DNA of 64,000 bases from Symbiodinium natans. Its lineage: Eukaryota > Sar > Dinophyceae > Suessiales > Symbiodiniaceae. Made by a program: the position numbers and the translations under genes. Of the stretch, positions 28,778 to 39,000 are shown in pieces. Location of the stretch: positions 684,978 to 748,977 of the forward strand of contig CAJNDS010000424.1 in NCBI GenBank assembly GCA_905221605.1, given 5' to 3'. Each line of letters begins with the position of its first letter. The stretch's first letter is position 1. Below the pieces are notes generated by a model, which did no database searches, had not been told where the DNA came from, and was given only the letters and a program-made list of their open reading frames with translations.

Positions 28778-29767
28778 ATGGCGAGCTTCCCTTGTCCCAA
28801 TTGCAACGACACGTGCGTGTGCAGTGTGGCCCTGAATTCCAGGCAGCGGAGAAGTACAGCAGAGAGACAGAAACACGTAGAATGGCTGCAGAAGAGTGGG
28901 AGGCAGATGAACACCATGTGGTTTCGCGGCACAAAGTGCGGCAATCCCATCTCCTGTATCCGCTTCACACACCTGCCACAAATGAAGTACGGCATGCCCC
29001 TTCCGCAGATAGTCGACTTCATCAAAGAGTTTACAGACCGACCAGTGCCGAATTTCCAGGACATCTGCAAGCGCGTAGGTGTCAGCCGTTCCTCTTCGTC
29101 CAGGAGCCTCTTTCAGTTTCTCCTCCAGAAGGAGGCGTTTCTGGGATACCGGCTCATGCAGAAAGTCCGGCTCAGCGGCGTAGTAGAAGCAGATGGGACG
29201 GCCCTCAAGTTGTACAAACGACGGGGCCACAACAACTTCGTTGCCTTATGGGGGCTCGTCGAGCGGCCGCAGAACCAGCAGCCGCCGCGGATGGTCGTGT
29301 ACATGATGCCTGTGAAGCAAGTGGCGCACAACGCTGTGTGCCCTGTAGAAAGCAGAGCTGACGTCTTGTCCTGCAGAGGCTTAGAGCATCTCGTCAGCCA
29401 AGAGACCGACAGCGGCAAGGTCGCCAGCTTACTTGTGACGGACGGCGCCCAGCTGTATGAGCGGCTTGCCAAGGAGCATAGCCTCAAGCATCGGTACGTT
29501 GTCCACTCCAAGGGTCAGTTTGCCAAGAAGCAGCGCATCAGTGGCCGAGGCACGATCAATGTAAACACTGGTTTGATAGACCAGCGGTGGTCTGGCATCA
29601 AACAATACATCCCAAAGAGCTTGAACGGTAGCAGCAAGGAAGCCAAGACGCCTACTTTTTGCCCGCACCTGTGGGCGTACTTGTACAGTTGGTGGCTGAG
29701 AACACATTTCCCGAGCGCAAAGCGCCGCAGGGAACTGCTTGCTCAGGCCTTTCGGGATGAAGCCTGA
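28778..29767 (+). CDS. Merlin / IS1595-like DDE transposase
   Basis: From the ATG at 28778 the frame gives 329 residues. The N-terminus has a possible zinc ribbon (FPCPNCNDTCVC) and a region (KCGNPISCIRF, then a helix-turn-helix GVSRSSSSRSLFQFL) like the DNA-binding part of ISXO2/Merlin enzymes. The catalytic core shows VEADGTALKLYKRRGHNNFV with the first Asp, then LVTDGAQLYERL with the second, and NVNTGLIDQRWSGIKQYIP, where the third acid appears as Asp rather than Glu. The HSKGQFAKK segment before it matches the conserved His-Ser region of this superfamily. Merlin elements move as cut-and-paste transposons. Terminal inverted repeats were not identified. It lies between the two FH2 regions on the same strand. 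Confidence 0.7.
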   Translation: MASFPCPNCNDTCVCSVALNSRQRRSTAERQKHVEWLQKSGRQMNTMWFRGTKCGNPISCIRFTHLPQMKYGMPLPQIVDFIKEFTDRPVPNFQDICKRVGVSRSSSSRSLFQFLLQKEAFLGYRLMQKVRLSGVVEADGTALKLYKRRGHNNFVALWGLVERPQNQQPPRMVVYMMPVKQVAHNAVCPVESRADVLSCRGLEHLVSQETDSGKVASLLVTDGAQLYERLAKEHSLKHRYVVHSKGQFAKKQRISGRGTINVNTGLIDQRWSGIKQYIPKSLNGSSKEAKTPTFCPHLWAYLYSWWLRTHFPSAKRRRELLAQAFRDEA

Positions 29768-29949
29768 CGCAGCTGATGCTGACGAGATGTCCAGTCTACT
29801 GCGAGCAAAGGCATGGGGTGGAGCAAGAGCTCAGCATGGGGAACAAAAACACTGCACACGCACCTGCGTTTGATCCGTGCTGCTGAGTAGTGTCCCCCCC
29901 CCGACAAGGTTGGAGTAGAGGTTTTTTGAATGTCTCTCATGTCTGCCAG

Positions 29950-30659
29950 GCCGAAGAAGACTTAGCGCGAGATGACCTACACTTTCTCAGCCACGCGCTG
30001 CAGGCTTGCTTGCAGCCCTGTTGTCAGGTGACGTGTTATGGCATGATGTGAGTCATCCCTGACAGGAGACACCAAGCCAAGAGAACATTCTGGACAGCCC
30101 ATGGACAAAGAAGTACAAGAGGTGGCACGTCGCACAGACCTCCGGAATCACGAAGCTTCAGAAGAAGGCTGCGTGGAATCCACATGTGCTCCTGAGTAGC
30201 GCAGCGAGTAGTAGCACAAGTGGTCCTAGCGTGCCATGCGAAGACCGCGTGGAAGACTCTGGTGAATGTGATGATTTCATCGAAGACTTCAGCCCCGAAG
30301 TTGAGGCAGACTCCTCAAACATGAATGAGATACCGCCAGAAGTAGAAGAGCAGCTACAGCAGGAGCGAGGTTTGATAAAGTATAGCGTGCCTGCTGTTGC
30401 AGATCGACAGCGGCGCTTCAAATGGGGCGGCTGTCCGCGCCACACAAAGTGGAGCCTTCAAGTCCATGTCGTGCGCTCCGGCCCCTCAAAGGGAGCCATA
30501 TTGCTGCGATGCAGCGGCTTCTGGAAGCGGGGACGAGACCAGAAGCGGTTGTGCTTTTGGAACTGGCCCTTCCCCATGGGATTGTACAGCACCTTGCCAG
30601 CTAACATTAAGGAGCAGTACGAAGACCTGAACATGGCACTTGCACGCGGAGCCAGATGA
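29950..30659 (+). CDS. GRF-type zinc-finger protein, two exons
   Basis: Exon 29950-30027 (26 codons, after a CTGCCAG acceptor) joins in phase 0 to exon 30066-30659 across a 38-base GTGACG..GACAG intron that contains in-frame stops. The product has an acidic middle (DDFIEDFSPEVEAD) and a C-terminal CHCC finger: CPRH, then GPSKGAILLRC, then KRLCFWNWP. This matches the GRF zinc finger of APE2, NEIL3, topoisomerase 3 and several transposon proteins, which binds single-stranded DNA. It starts 180 bases after the transposase stop and could be its second gene. A GC-AG intron (about 29745-29949) would fuse the two in phase 0. Confidence 0.5.
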
Positions 30660-30740
30660 AAGAGAAGAATTGGGGCACCTATCCCCCCCCCCCCCCAAGC
30701 CCCACCCAGAAGACAAGCAAAAACCAGGAACAGGCTGTCA

Positions 30741-30763
30741 CGGAACGCGCCTAGCGCGTTCCG
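30741..30763. terminator. Nine-base perfect hairpin downstream of the GRF gene
   Basis: CGGAACGCG and CGCGTTCCG are separated by CCTAG. It lies about 80 bases after the GRF stop codon. It could be a 3'-end structure or part of a transposon end; there is no direct evidence for either. Confidence 0.3.
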
Positions 30764-31008
30764 TCATCAAGAGTAACATCCATAACATGTTGCTAAAAAG
30801 AAGGTGTACAGTCACTGCATCGAAAACACCTGCAAATAACAGCATTTAACAGCATTTCCGTTCGCGGCAGGTGACGTCCGGGCCTCAGTAACCACTTCCT
30901 AAACCCAAAACACACCCTTGCAACTGAACCCGCCTGCAGGGTTTAGGGTTTAGGGTTTAGGGTTTAGGGCTCTCCCCCAAAACACCAAGTAGTTTAGGGT
31001 CGCCTCAG

Positions 31009-31895
31009 AGGACTTCCTGGATGTGGTCGAGTGCTTCCTGCACTCCAAGGCTCCCAGAGTTCTGCAGTACTGCCTTCAGCCGAGGGTTTAGGGTTTAGGG
31101 TTTAGGGTTTAGGGTTCAGGGTTTAGGGTTTAGGGACGCTGAACACTTTTGAACCTCCTCTAGACCCTAAACACGAGGGTAATGTAGGGGTCGGAATAAT
31201 TACTACTGGTGTTCCCTTATGGTGTCTTTAAAATTATACATAATTCTACTAGATGCCCCCACCCCCCCCCAAAAAAAAAAAAAACACACACACAAGAACT
31301 AATTGTTAAGGCCCCCAAGATTGCTGCCCTGCAGGCCTTGCCAGACTATTTGAGCCTGATCCTGGCCACGGGCAACTACCTGAACGGAGGACGGGAGTGC
31401 AAACCTGTCAAAAGCTCACGTGAACCGAAACCCCCTCCATCCTAAGCCCGAAAACATCCGAACACCTACTTACTTGAACCCCAAGCCTTGCGCTGTTGCC
31501 CAGTATTCAAGCAGTCTTTGTAGGGGTTATAGTGACCCCCTAACTATCGTCCCTATTAAGGTTTGCTAGATAAAAGGGGAACGTCCCAACCCCAAGCCCT
31601 TTGTGCTGTGGTTCTCGAATCCGACTTGGAGGTTCACGGTACTTATCAACCGAGGGTGTAGGGTTTAGGGTTTAGGGTTTAGGGTTTATAGGGTTTAGGA
31701 TAACTGTACTTATAACTGTATCCACAACCATATTAGGGCACTTAAGGGGCTTTCTATAAGTGGGCTATGAGTACAGTCATAATTAATTGGTGAGTAAGTA
31801 CGAACCTCCAAGTAGCAGCCCCGAAGGCACGCCCCGGGGCCAAGCAGATGGCTTCGATCTGAGCGAGCTCGAGAAGCTGACAGGCGGGCGAACTT
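31009..31895 (+). CDS. Second FH2 domain, partial exons
   Basis: Three exons are recognisable: 31009-31084 (DFLDVVECFLHSKAPRVLQY, ending before GTTTAGGG), 31320-31400 (LPDYLSLILATGNYLNGG) and about 31815-31895 (RGQADGFDLSELEKLTGG). The second and third are the central FH2 motifs GN-Y-L-N-G-G and A-x-GF-x-L-x-x-L-x-x-L. Between the last two lies a family A introner-like element. The protein differs from the FH2 at 18.6-20.9 kb, so this is a duplicate or a separate formin. The remaining exons were not found; a further piece may lie near 32107-32145. The direction of transcription changes downstream. Confidence 0.5.
31625..31812. mobile_element. Introner-like element, family A copy 3, between FH2 exons
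   Basis: Starts CTTGGAGGTTCACGGTACTT and ends AAGTACGAACCTCCAAG. It contains a short TTTAGGG array (31660-31700). It lies in the intron between the two best exons of the second FH2 domain. Confidence 0.65.
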
Positions 31896-31904
31896 GCTGT
31901 TGGT

Positions 31905-32110
31905 CCCTTGGGAATGCGGGAATGAGGTACCCTATATCCCCCTGTATATATATATATATATATATATTTATTTATTTATTTATTTATTTATTTATTATCA
32001 TCATATATATATATGTGTACATATATATATATACACATATATGTACCCTTTAAAGGATTATATAGGGTAGCTCATTCCCTCATTCCCTACTAACCAACAG
32101 TAGGTTAAAA
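31905..32110. mobile_element. Inverted-repeat element, family B, with TA microsatellite core
   Basis: GGGAATGAGGTACCCTATAT at the left is matched by ATATAGGGTAGCTCATTCCC at the right (about 32060-32083), enclosing (TA)n, (ATTT)n and TACATATATA tracts. A second partial copy is at about 32150-32215. Confidence 0.6.
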
Positions 32111-32851
32111 GCTGGCGCTTCCGCGAGCCCGAAAGCTTGCCTGTTCTTGGGGAATGGGGGAATGAGCTATGCTATATAATCCTTTAAAGGGTATTCAGAT
32201 ATATATATATATATACCTGAACCACCTTGCCTGCAAAAATAAACGTAGTTCCTCGGAATTATAGAAAATTCCGCCGCTAGTTGTAAAAAACGCAGATGAT
32301 GGAAAAAAACGTAGATGAGGGTTCGGGCAGTTTAGAGATAGTAGAAACTTAAGCCGAATATTTTCAAGGGTTCGGGTTTTGAAGATGTATACCTTTTGCG
32401 GGGTAGATTCTAGGATGTTGAGGGAGTTGAGTACGCTGATTCACAGGTTTGGGCTTGGACTCTCGCAAGGCAACGGCTTGGGTTTAGGGTTTAGTGCTTG
32501 GGGGGTTTAGGGTTTTAGTGCTTGGGGCTCAGAAGTCGTAAGGCATCGATCATGGTTTAGGGTAAGGGTTGCGTACAGCTTCTGAACGATAGTGTTTGGC
32601 TTGAATCCCCTGGCTCCTGGACTCACAAAACCCTTACTCGTACATCCCGAACTGCCCACAACAACCAAAACACAACACCGAAGCAGCGCAGGCCACGCGA
32701 ATCTTAGAAACGAATGCCCTGATCCCAATAACCCCAAGCCCCCAAGCTTTCAACCCTGGTCCCGAAACTTTCAAGCCCAAACTCGAAACCTCCCATGCCC
32801 TGGCGTCGCTTCGAATGGTGCTGGCTGTTTTGCGAGCACTTGGCATGCACT

Positions 32852-34650
32852 TCAGCGCTTCCGTTTCAAGGAGAGTTCTGGGTTCTTCTTGTAACGTCTG
32901 TACAGGGCTCTAGTTTTAATTAAGTACTTCTCCAAGCTTCGTTCGCACACTCTGGCCTGATGACTACGGCGAGCAATGCGGGACATTCGTCCCACCATGT
33001 CCTCGTTTGGTTCACAACACCACATCAAGGGCGAGGGTATCAAAGTCACGCTCGCATCATCAAGCCACCTCTTGAGATCCCACGTCGTGTGTGCTACCAT
33101 GTGAAGCTTGGGCTTCATGCCAAAGCCGTTGAAACGCAGCCTGTGCAGCGATGTGTAGGCAAGCTCGTTGCAGCCTTCCAAGAACCGACGACCTTCAGCG
33201 TACACAGCTTCAGCGCAACGTCGTGTGAGCCAAAGACCATGACGGTACATTGATTTCATAAAGTTGCTCGCAGCTTGGGCCGTTTGCTTTATCAACGAAA
33301 TCACGGGCACGTGAGCCGGGTCCAAGGGTGTAGCAAGAAGAGCAGTGCATAAAGCCACCAGCCAATCCACCAGCAGGGTTGTGTCGGACCCCTTACTGCG
33401 AACCCAGGGAAAGGCTTTCCGGGTAGGAGCAGAAAAGTTTTCTTTTGAAAAACTATGAAGAGCTGCAGGCTTCTTGATCGCCAGGCAATAAAGCCGAAAG
33501 TGCGAGTGGGCTCGCTGCAACAAGAATTTCATGCTGTTGCTGCCTTGATCATCCGAAAAATAGCCCAGCTCTGCGATCAACACAACAGCGCTCCCCACAA
33601 GGTCTCGAAACACTCCGATCTTCGTGTTGTGGAAGACATCGCGTCGAAGCATACGCTCCGGAGTCGAGTCAAACGGGATAGCGCTGATGACAGGTGTATC
33701 ATCCCAGGGTCTTCGCGCGTACAGCGACTGTGCCCAACTTGGCCTCTCAGAGCAGTCCTCGAAGGGCTGGCTTCGTGAGCCAGCCAAACACTCGTGGCAC
33801 ATGCAAGCGTCTTCAGCGAGCCTGGTGTAACACCTTGTAAGATTGGCGATCTTCACGAAGTATGCCATGTCCCCCTTGCAACCGATCACAGCAGCGTGCC
33901 AATACCGCCCACCAGCGTAAACGCCTTCAAAGAATAGCTGCCTCAACTCCTTACACACCTGTTCCAGAAGCGCCAGCCAAAGGTCCGATGCCTTGTAGAG
34001 TGCGTGTGGCAAAAGGAAAACCAAAAACTTAGTTAAGAAGCAATGGCCCTTCACGTTGTGTTCCTGCATTCCGGCGATGTCGTTGTTTGCTGAGCTGCTC
34101 AAAACGGGCTCGTCCATGTTGACGCCGCCGCTTTGACAACCATTGCACCCACAATAATGGTTTCCAGCAGAAACATTAGCAGCAGTGCCCAGACCAAAAG
34201 GACTCTCCAGCGTAAGTAGGCATGTGTTGCCTTTTCTGACTCCACGACCCTCGTCGCCATGTACAGCTAGGGGTATGACAGTGCTAAGACTGTCCGAGTG
34301 ATCAACAAAAACCCGGTGCGTGGGGTGGGTCTGTCTGTAAGCAGACCAGAAAGCCGACAGGTGACGTTGCCCAGGCACTATTCCCAAACCTCCAAAAAGA
34401 AGTTCTGGGGCCCTTTCCAATAGGGCCGGAATTAACTTCAGAGGGCTAAAGTAAGGCACATCGATCTGCTTCTGCTCGTGCTCAAAGCGAAAGTAGGAAA
34501 ATGGTATGTTCCACGAAAGGCCCCAACGGTGAATGAATTTCTGTGTATCTCGCGCAGCGTGGTTTGCATCACTTGTGGGTATAGTGCAGCCAAGGCCGTC
34601 GGCTTTGGCAGCAACCGCCAGAGAAGCCAGAGTTGAGGCGGGAACCTGGA
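32852..34650 (-). CDS. Dinoflagellate multicopy family protein of unknown function, terminal exon
   Basis: The frame is open from an AG acceptor at 34651 (an in-frame TAA lies just upstream, so a splice is needed) to a stop at 32852, about 598 residues. Conserved-looking blocks include LLFGGLGIVPGQ, IPLAVHGDEGRG, NVKGHCFLTKFLVFLLPHAL, GCKGDMAYFVKIANLTRCYT, CMCHECLAG, RPSWAQSLYARRPWD, FHNTKIGVFRDLVGSAVVL and FPWVRSKGSDTTLLVDWL. From memory these occur in many uncharacterised dinoflagellate proteins, which suggests a transposon-derived or expanded family; no catalytic motif is known to me. Upstream exon(s) must lie to the right, beyond the CCCTAAA array at 34718-34797. Confidence 0.6.
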
Positions 34651-34717
34651 GAGTATTCCGTTAAGCTATGGGTGGTTTTCAGGCTTTAGGGTTTTGGGTT
34701 GCCCTAGACCCTTTAAA

Positions 34718-34797
34718 AAAAACCCTAAACCCTAAACCCTAAACCCTAAACCCTAAACCCTAAACCTTAAACCCTAAACCCTAAACCCTAAACCTGT
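34718..34797. repeat. CCCTAAA array, about 11 units
   Basis: Nearly perfect C-rich array, one unit changed to CCTTAAA. It is followed at once by the dispersed GC-rich repeat. Confidence 0.95.
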
Positions 34798-34799
34798 TC

Positions 34800-35284
34800 A
34801 ATCTTGGTTTTTGGGTGAGGGGCTGGAGCTGAGGAGGAGCTAGCCAAACTTGCAAAAGAAAAGGTGGGAAGGGGTTTGGGAAGGAGGCCCAATGAGGAGG
34901 AGGAGGTTTGGGAAGGAGGCGCGGCTCCAAAGTGGGGTGGGTGGTGGGGGTGAGGGGGGCGGAAGGGTTGGGAGGGGTTGGGAGGGGTTGGGAGGGGTTG
35001 GGAGGGATTGGGAGGGGTTGGGAGGGGTTGGGAGGGGTTGGGAGGGGTTGGGATTTGCCTTTATGAGGTTTCGGCTACAATTCAAATTTCATGCTCATGG
35101 AGGGGTTGGTGGGCTTATGAGCAAGCCTGGGGCGGGGTGGGGGTGGGGCTGGGCTTGGGCTGGGCTGGGGTGAGGGAGAGGGGCTGGGCTGAGGGGCTGG
35201 GGCCGGGCTGGGGGGGTGAGGGGCGGGACTGGGAGCTGCTCATCACGAAACACATACAATTTCTATTTATATCCTGCCCTTGAG
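34800..35284. repeat. Dispersed GC-rich repeat, copy 1
   Basis: Shares with 43005-43376: GAGGGGCTGGAGCTGAGG, CCAAACTTGCAAAAGAAAAGG, a TTTCATGCT..GGAGGGGTTGGTG block, GAGCTGCTCA and GAAACACATACAATTTCTAT. Both copies end directly at a TTTAGGG-type array. A (GGGTTGGGAG)n minisatellite (34970-35052) interrupts this copy. Confidence 0.75.
34970..35052. repeat. Ten-base minisatellite (GGGTTGGGAG)n
   Basis: About eight copies of a 10-base G-rich unit inside the dispersed repeat. It produces glycine-rich shadow frames only. Confidence 0.9.
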
Positions 35285-35785
35285 GGTTGAGGGTTGAGGG
35301 TTTAGGGTTTATAGGGCTCAGGTTTATAGGGTTCAGGGTTCAGGGTTGAGTGTTTAGGGTTTAGCGTTTAGGGTTTAGGGTGACGAGGCGAGCCGCGCAA
35401 TCGGCATATGCTTCAGCGTATGTTTGAGCAAGTTCTTGTGCTGCTTCTCCTTGTTCTTGGCCAGTCACGTTGGAAGTTCCTGGCATGGCAGCTCAAACCC
35501 CGGACCCAAAATCGGACGCAAAACAAAGGTTTGAGCGTCGAAAGCAACCCCTCGCTCCCTGCACTGCTATTGGACTTCCACACAGAGCCCTTTTCTGCCA
35601 TCTGCGAACTGTTGCAAAAGCCGCCTGCAGCCTACCCGGAGAAAGCATTAGAGCTCAGGGTTTGAGAGCTGCGCACCCTATTGTGTTCAAGCTGCTGGGT
35701 TAGGCAAGCTGCTTAGGCGATAACTCAGAGCCATTGCTGCACACACTACCCCAGCATGAAGAGCAAGTGGCATCAGAACACACCT
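35285..35785. other. Degenerate TTTAGGG array and unassigned spacer
   Basis: A degenerate G-rich telomere-like array covers 35285-35385. The rest (35386-35785) has short open frames on both strands without recognisable motifs. It lies between the stop of the methyltransferase-like gene and the dispersed repeat. Confidence 0.5.
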
Positions 35786-36079
35786 CTACACCTTATTGGC
35801 CGCGGCCTTTGGCCGGCTGCCGTTCTTCGCTTTTGCTTTGGGTGACACAACCTCTTTCTTCACCCTTCCCTTGGCCTTGGCCTTGGCTTTGGCCTTAGGG
35901 GCCCTTTTCGACCCACTCGTAGTCGGATCGGCAGCATCCTTCGGGAGGAACGGCCTTCCAACAGTAATCACTAGTTGTACTAGAGCTGATGATAGTGTAA
36001 CTTCTTGCAAGACTACCAGACTTACTACATCTGAGATGGGAACTTTGCTCGTGTCTCCAAAGACAAGGAAGCTGTAGCC
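35786..36079 (-). CDS. Methyltransferase-like gene, terminal exon with Lys/Ala tail
   Basis: Ninety-eight codons from a CTCAG acceptor to TAG at 35786. Reads GYSFLVFGDTSKVPISDV, a hydrophobic stretch, then SGSKRAPKAKAKAKAKGRVK and RPKAAANKV. A perfect telomere-like array lies just upstream of its acceptor. Confidence 0.55.
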   Translation of the reverse strand, partial: GYSFLVFGDTSKVPISDVVSLVVLQEVTLSSALVQLVITVGRPFLPKDAADPTTSGSKRAPKAKAKAKAKGRVKKEVVSPKAKAKNGSRPKAAANKV

Positions 36080-39000
36080 CTGAGAGCGGCCACCGAACCC
36101 TAAACCCTAAACCCTAAACCCTAAACCCTAAACCCTAAACCCTAAACCCTAAACCCTAAACCCTAAACCCTAAACCCTAAACCCTAAACCCTAAACCCTA
36201 AACCCTAAACCCTAAACCCTAACGTAGGTTGGTGGCCACTGATCAATCGACGGCAGGTGGCACATTGATGAGAGCATCGATCTTCTTGATGAGGCCCGGC
36301 TCTTCCCTGCATTGCACGATTAATTGAGACTTGGCTGGCAGCTACAAAGTTCAAGCATGGGTAGGGCGGCCAGGGTGCGATCTGGGAACCCCTCCCACAA
36401 CCTTTTGGCTGAAGATATCACTCAGCTCATTGTTCCCTTTCTCCAGATCGCTCAGCAGATGGGAGGTCTGTTCCTGGAACCTTGGTGCTAGACTCTGTGT
36501 ACGGTGTGCGCAGTAGGTAGTAGGTCTTTGGGCGCCAACAAACTTAGGGATTTGGGCTAGGGTTTCAGGCGTACTTACTGTGCCTCAGGCAAGCCCGACT
36601 AAAGACTGCTTCGTGACCCCTGCTGTATCCTGCTCGGGTTCTTGAGCGTGGCCAGCAGATCTTTCATCTTCTCCATGACCTTCACGCGCTTTCCAAGCGC
36701 CAGCCTGGTAGAATTGCTCGGTGCCCTGACAAACTTGCGTAAACAAAATTGCACGCAACCAAGTAGCAAGATCTTGGGCAGCGTCTGGATTAACGAGGCG
36801 TTTGGGTCATATTCGGGGATCCCCAGCTTCTTTCTGGCAGCCAAGGCATAGTCCTCATCGTCAGCTGCATCGCCCAGGTCGATACCATCACCTCTTGGCA
36901 TTGTTGAGGGGCGAAGGTTCCCTAAACCTCAGAGACTTTGAGCCCACAACCAAAACCCTAAACCCAGACCCACGCCAACCCTTTGGTTGACTTTATCGCT
37001 ACAGACAGCAGCCAGCAACCCCCCAAACGTAAGCCTTGGAGTCCTAAATTGGGGGGGGATCGATCTACTTGTTCTGCTATAGATCTCCGAAAGGTTCAGC
37101 GCTTTGAGCCCCTGCCACCCAAAACCCTAAATCTAGACCCTGAGCTAGTTTGAACCCACCCAGCCCCTTACTTGCCTCTGCGGTACAAACAGCACGACAG
37201 CAACACCCCAAACATAAGCCTTGGAATCCTTCCTAATGGGCGAAACAAGGCCTAGAGGGCTTAGGGGGTTTAGCGGGGGCTTAGGGGGCCTTAAAGGGTT
37301 TAGGGGCTTAGGGGGTTTTAGGGGGTTTAGGGGGTTTAGGAGGCTTTGGGGGTTTCGGGCTTGGGGGGTTTGGGGCTTTGGTTGCGCAGGGGTTAGGGGG
37401 TTAGGGGTTTAGGAGATTTAGGGGGGGTTTAAGGTTTAGGGGCGTCAAGGGGGCGCGGAGTGGGGGCTTTGGGGGTTTAGTCTTGCGTGCAAGGAGGGCC
37501 TTGCGTGGGGTCTTTCATAGCGCTGGGCTCCAAGGAGATGTCACCCACACCCTGCTCGTTCCACTTGATGCGCTTGCTCATCGACAAGGAGGCTTTCTTC
37601 CTAGGTTCACACAGTGACATTTAGTCAGATTTTCGGGTTGAGGAAGTTGCGTGAACCCAAACACCCCCTATGAACCCTGCCTCAGCGTGGCCTTGATAGA
37701 CCTTTCCACGTAGTAGAGGTTGATCTTCTCGTATCGGTCCCTCCTGGCTTATAGGGGTTTAAGGTTTAGGGTTTAGGGTTTAGAGTTTAGGGTTTAGGGT
37801 TTAGGGTTTCAGGATTAGGGTTTAGGGTTTAGGGTTTAGGGTTTAGGATTTAGGGTTTAGGGTTTAGAGTTTAGGGTTTAGGGTTTAGGATTTAGGGTTT
37901 AGGGGTTTAACGAGCAATGGTGTTCTGAATCCTCATGAGCTCGGTGGGATTCTCGCGGCAATGCTTTTTGATTGCCTCGATCCTCTTCCTTGGTTGAATC
38001 ACCCTCGAGGATGTGTATAATTTATGGGACCATGCTATGTTATTTGCTGACTGAGTGCTCAGTGAACCCCCACTCTTGCATTGCTTCCACACTTGCATAC
38101 TCCCCCTCAACCACGACCTCATTCTCGATTAGCTCTGCCCGCATCACCTCGACCTCGGACATGAAGGTAGCCTCGGCTGCTTTGTTGTACACGTTCAAAA
38201 CAACACCAGAGACTAGCAAACATTGACGGTTACTTCCTATCTTCGGATCCACGCAAAGAAGCTGGATCGTAGCCACACTGATGAAATATTGTTTCCAGCA
38301 TGGTTCGCCTTGCACCTTTCTGGTGCCATTCATTCCAGATCTCCTGGGAGACCTTCAGCGTTCCGTTGCTGCGTGGTTTGAAGATCCTCTGTGTTCGCAT
38401 TCTGATCGCCTGCGGGCTCAGCTGCGGCTGTCCTAGGGCCGGCTTCTTGGCGTTCCTGTCGTCTTTATCCGGAATAAGTAGATCCAGCTCCTCATTCGTG
38501 AGGGGCTTCTTGGGCGTTCCCTTGCTCCTGGGTGAGGCGGCTTTGGTGGGTGTCGTAGCGCTTTTCTTGGGTGCGGCGGCTTTCTTGGGCGTGGTGTCTT
38601 TCTTGGACGTGCCGGCCTTGAGGTGGTGTTGCAGCACAGCTTTGCGGGAGCTTTCGGCGCTAGGGCTTGCCGCTGCCACTGTGGTTTGTGAAGGGCTAGC
38701 GTACCGGCTTGGGGATTCGACAAGCTGTGTCTCGGCCACTCCTTCCTTGCAGGCATCAGCTGCAGTCTTCTGCTGCTGCTCGCCGGGCTGCTGCTCTTGA
38801 GGCTGCTCTCCGGGTTGTGGCTTGGCAGCTTTTTCGAACGCAGCCTTCTCTTGTTCCAAAACCTGGGATGGTTATTTTGGTGAACATTGAGGTAGAGGTT
38901 GTCAGTCGGGATCCTGGGGTGGGTACAATAATTTGGTGGGTACGATAATGTAAACCTAGAGGCCTGTAGCTCGTGTTGCAACTCAGCATCGGACATCCCA

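Noticed and set aside
28601-29230. 209-codon minus-strand frame opposite the transposase
   Set aside because: It is antisense to the transposase core.
28423-29361. 312-codon plus-strand frame overlapping the transposase
   Set aside because: It conflicts with the DDE transposase frame; its second half is Ala/Arg/Pro-rich and has no motif.
34850-35283. Glycine-rich plus-strand and Pro/Ser-rich minus-strand frames
   Set aside because: They are produced by the ten-base minisatellite and the GC-rich dispersed repeat.
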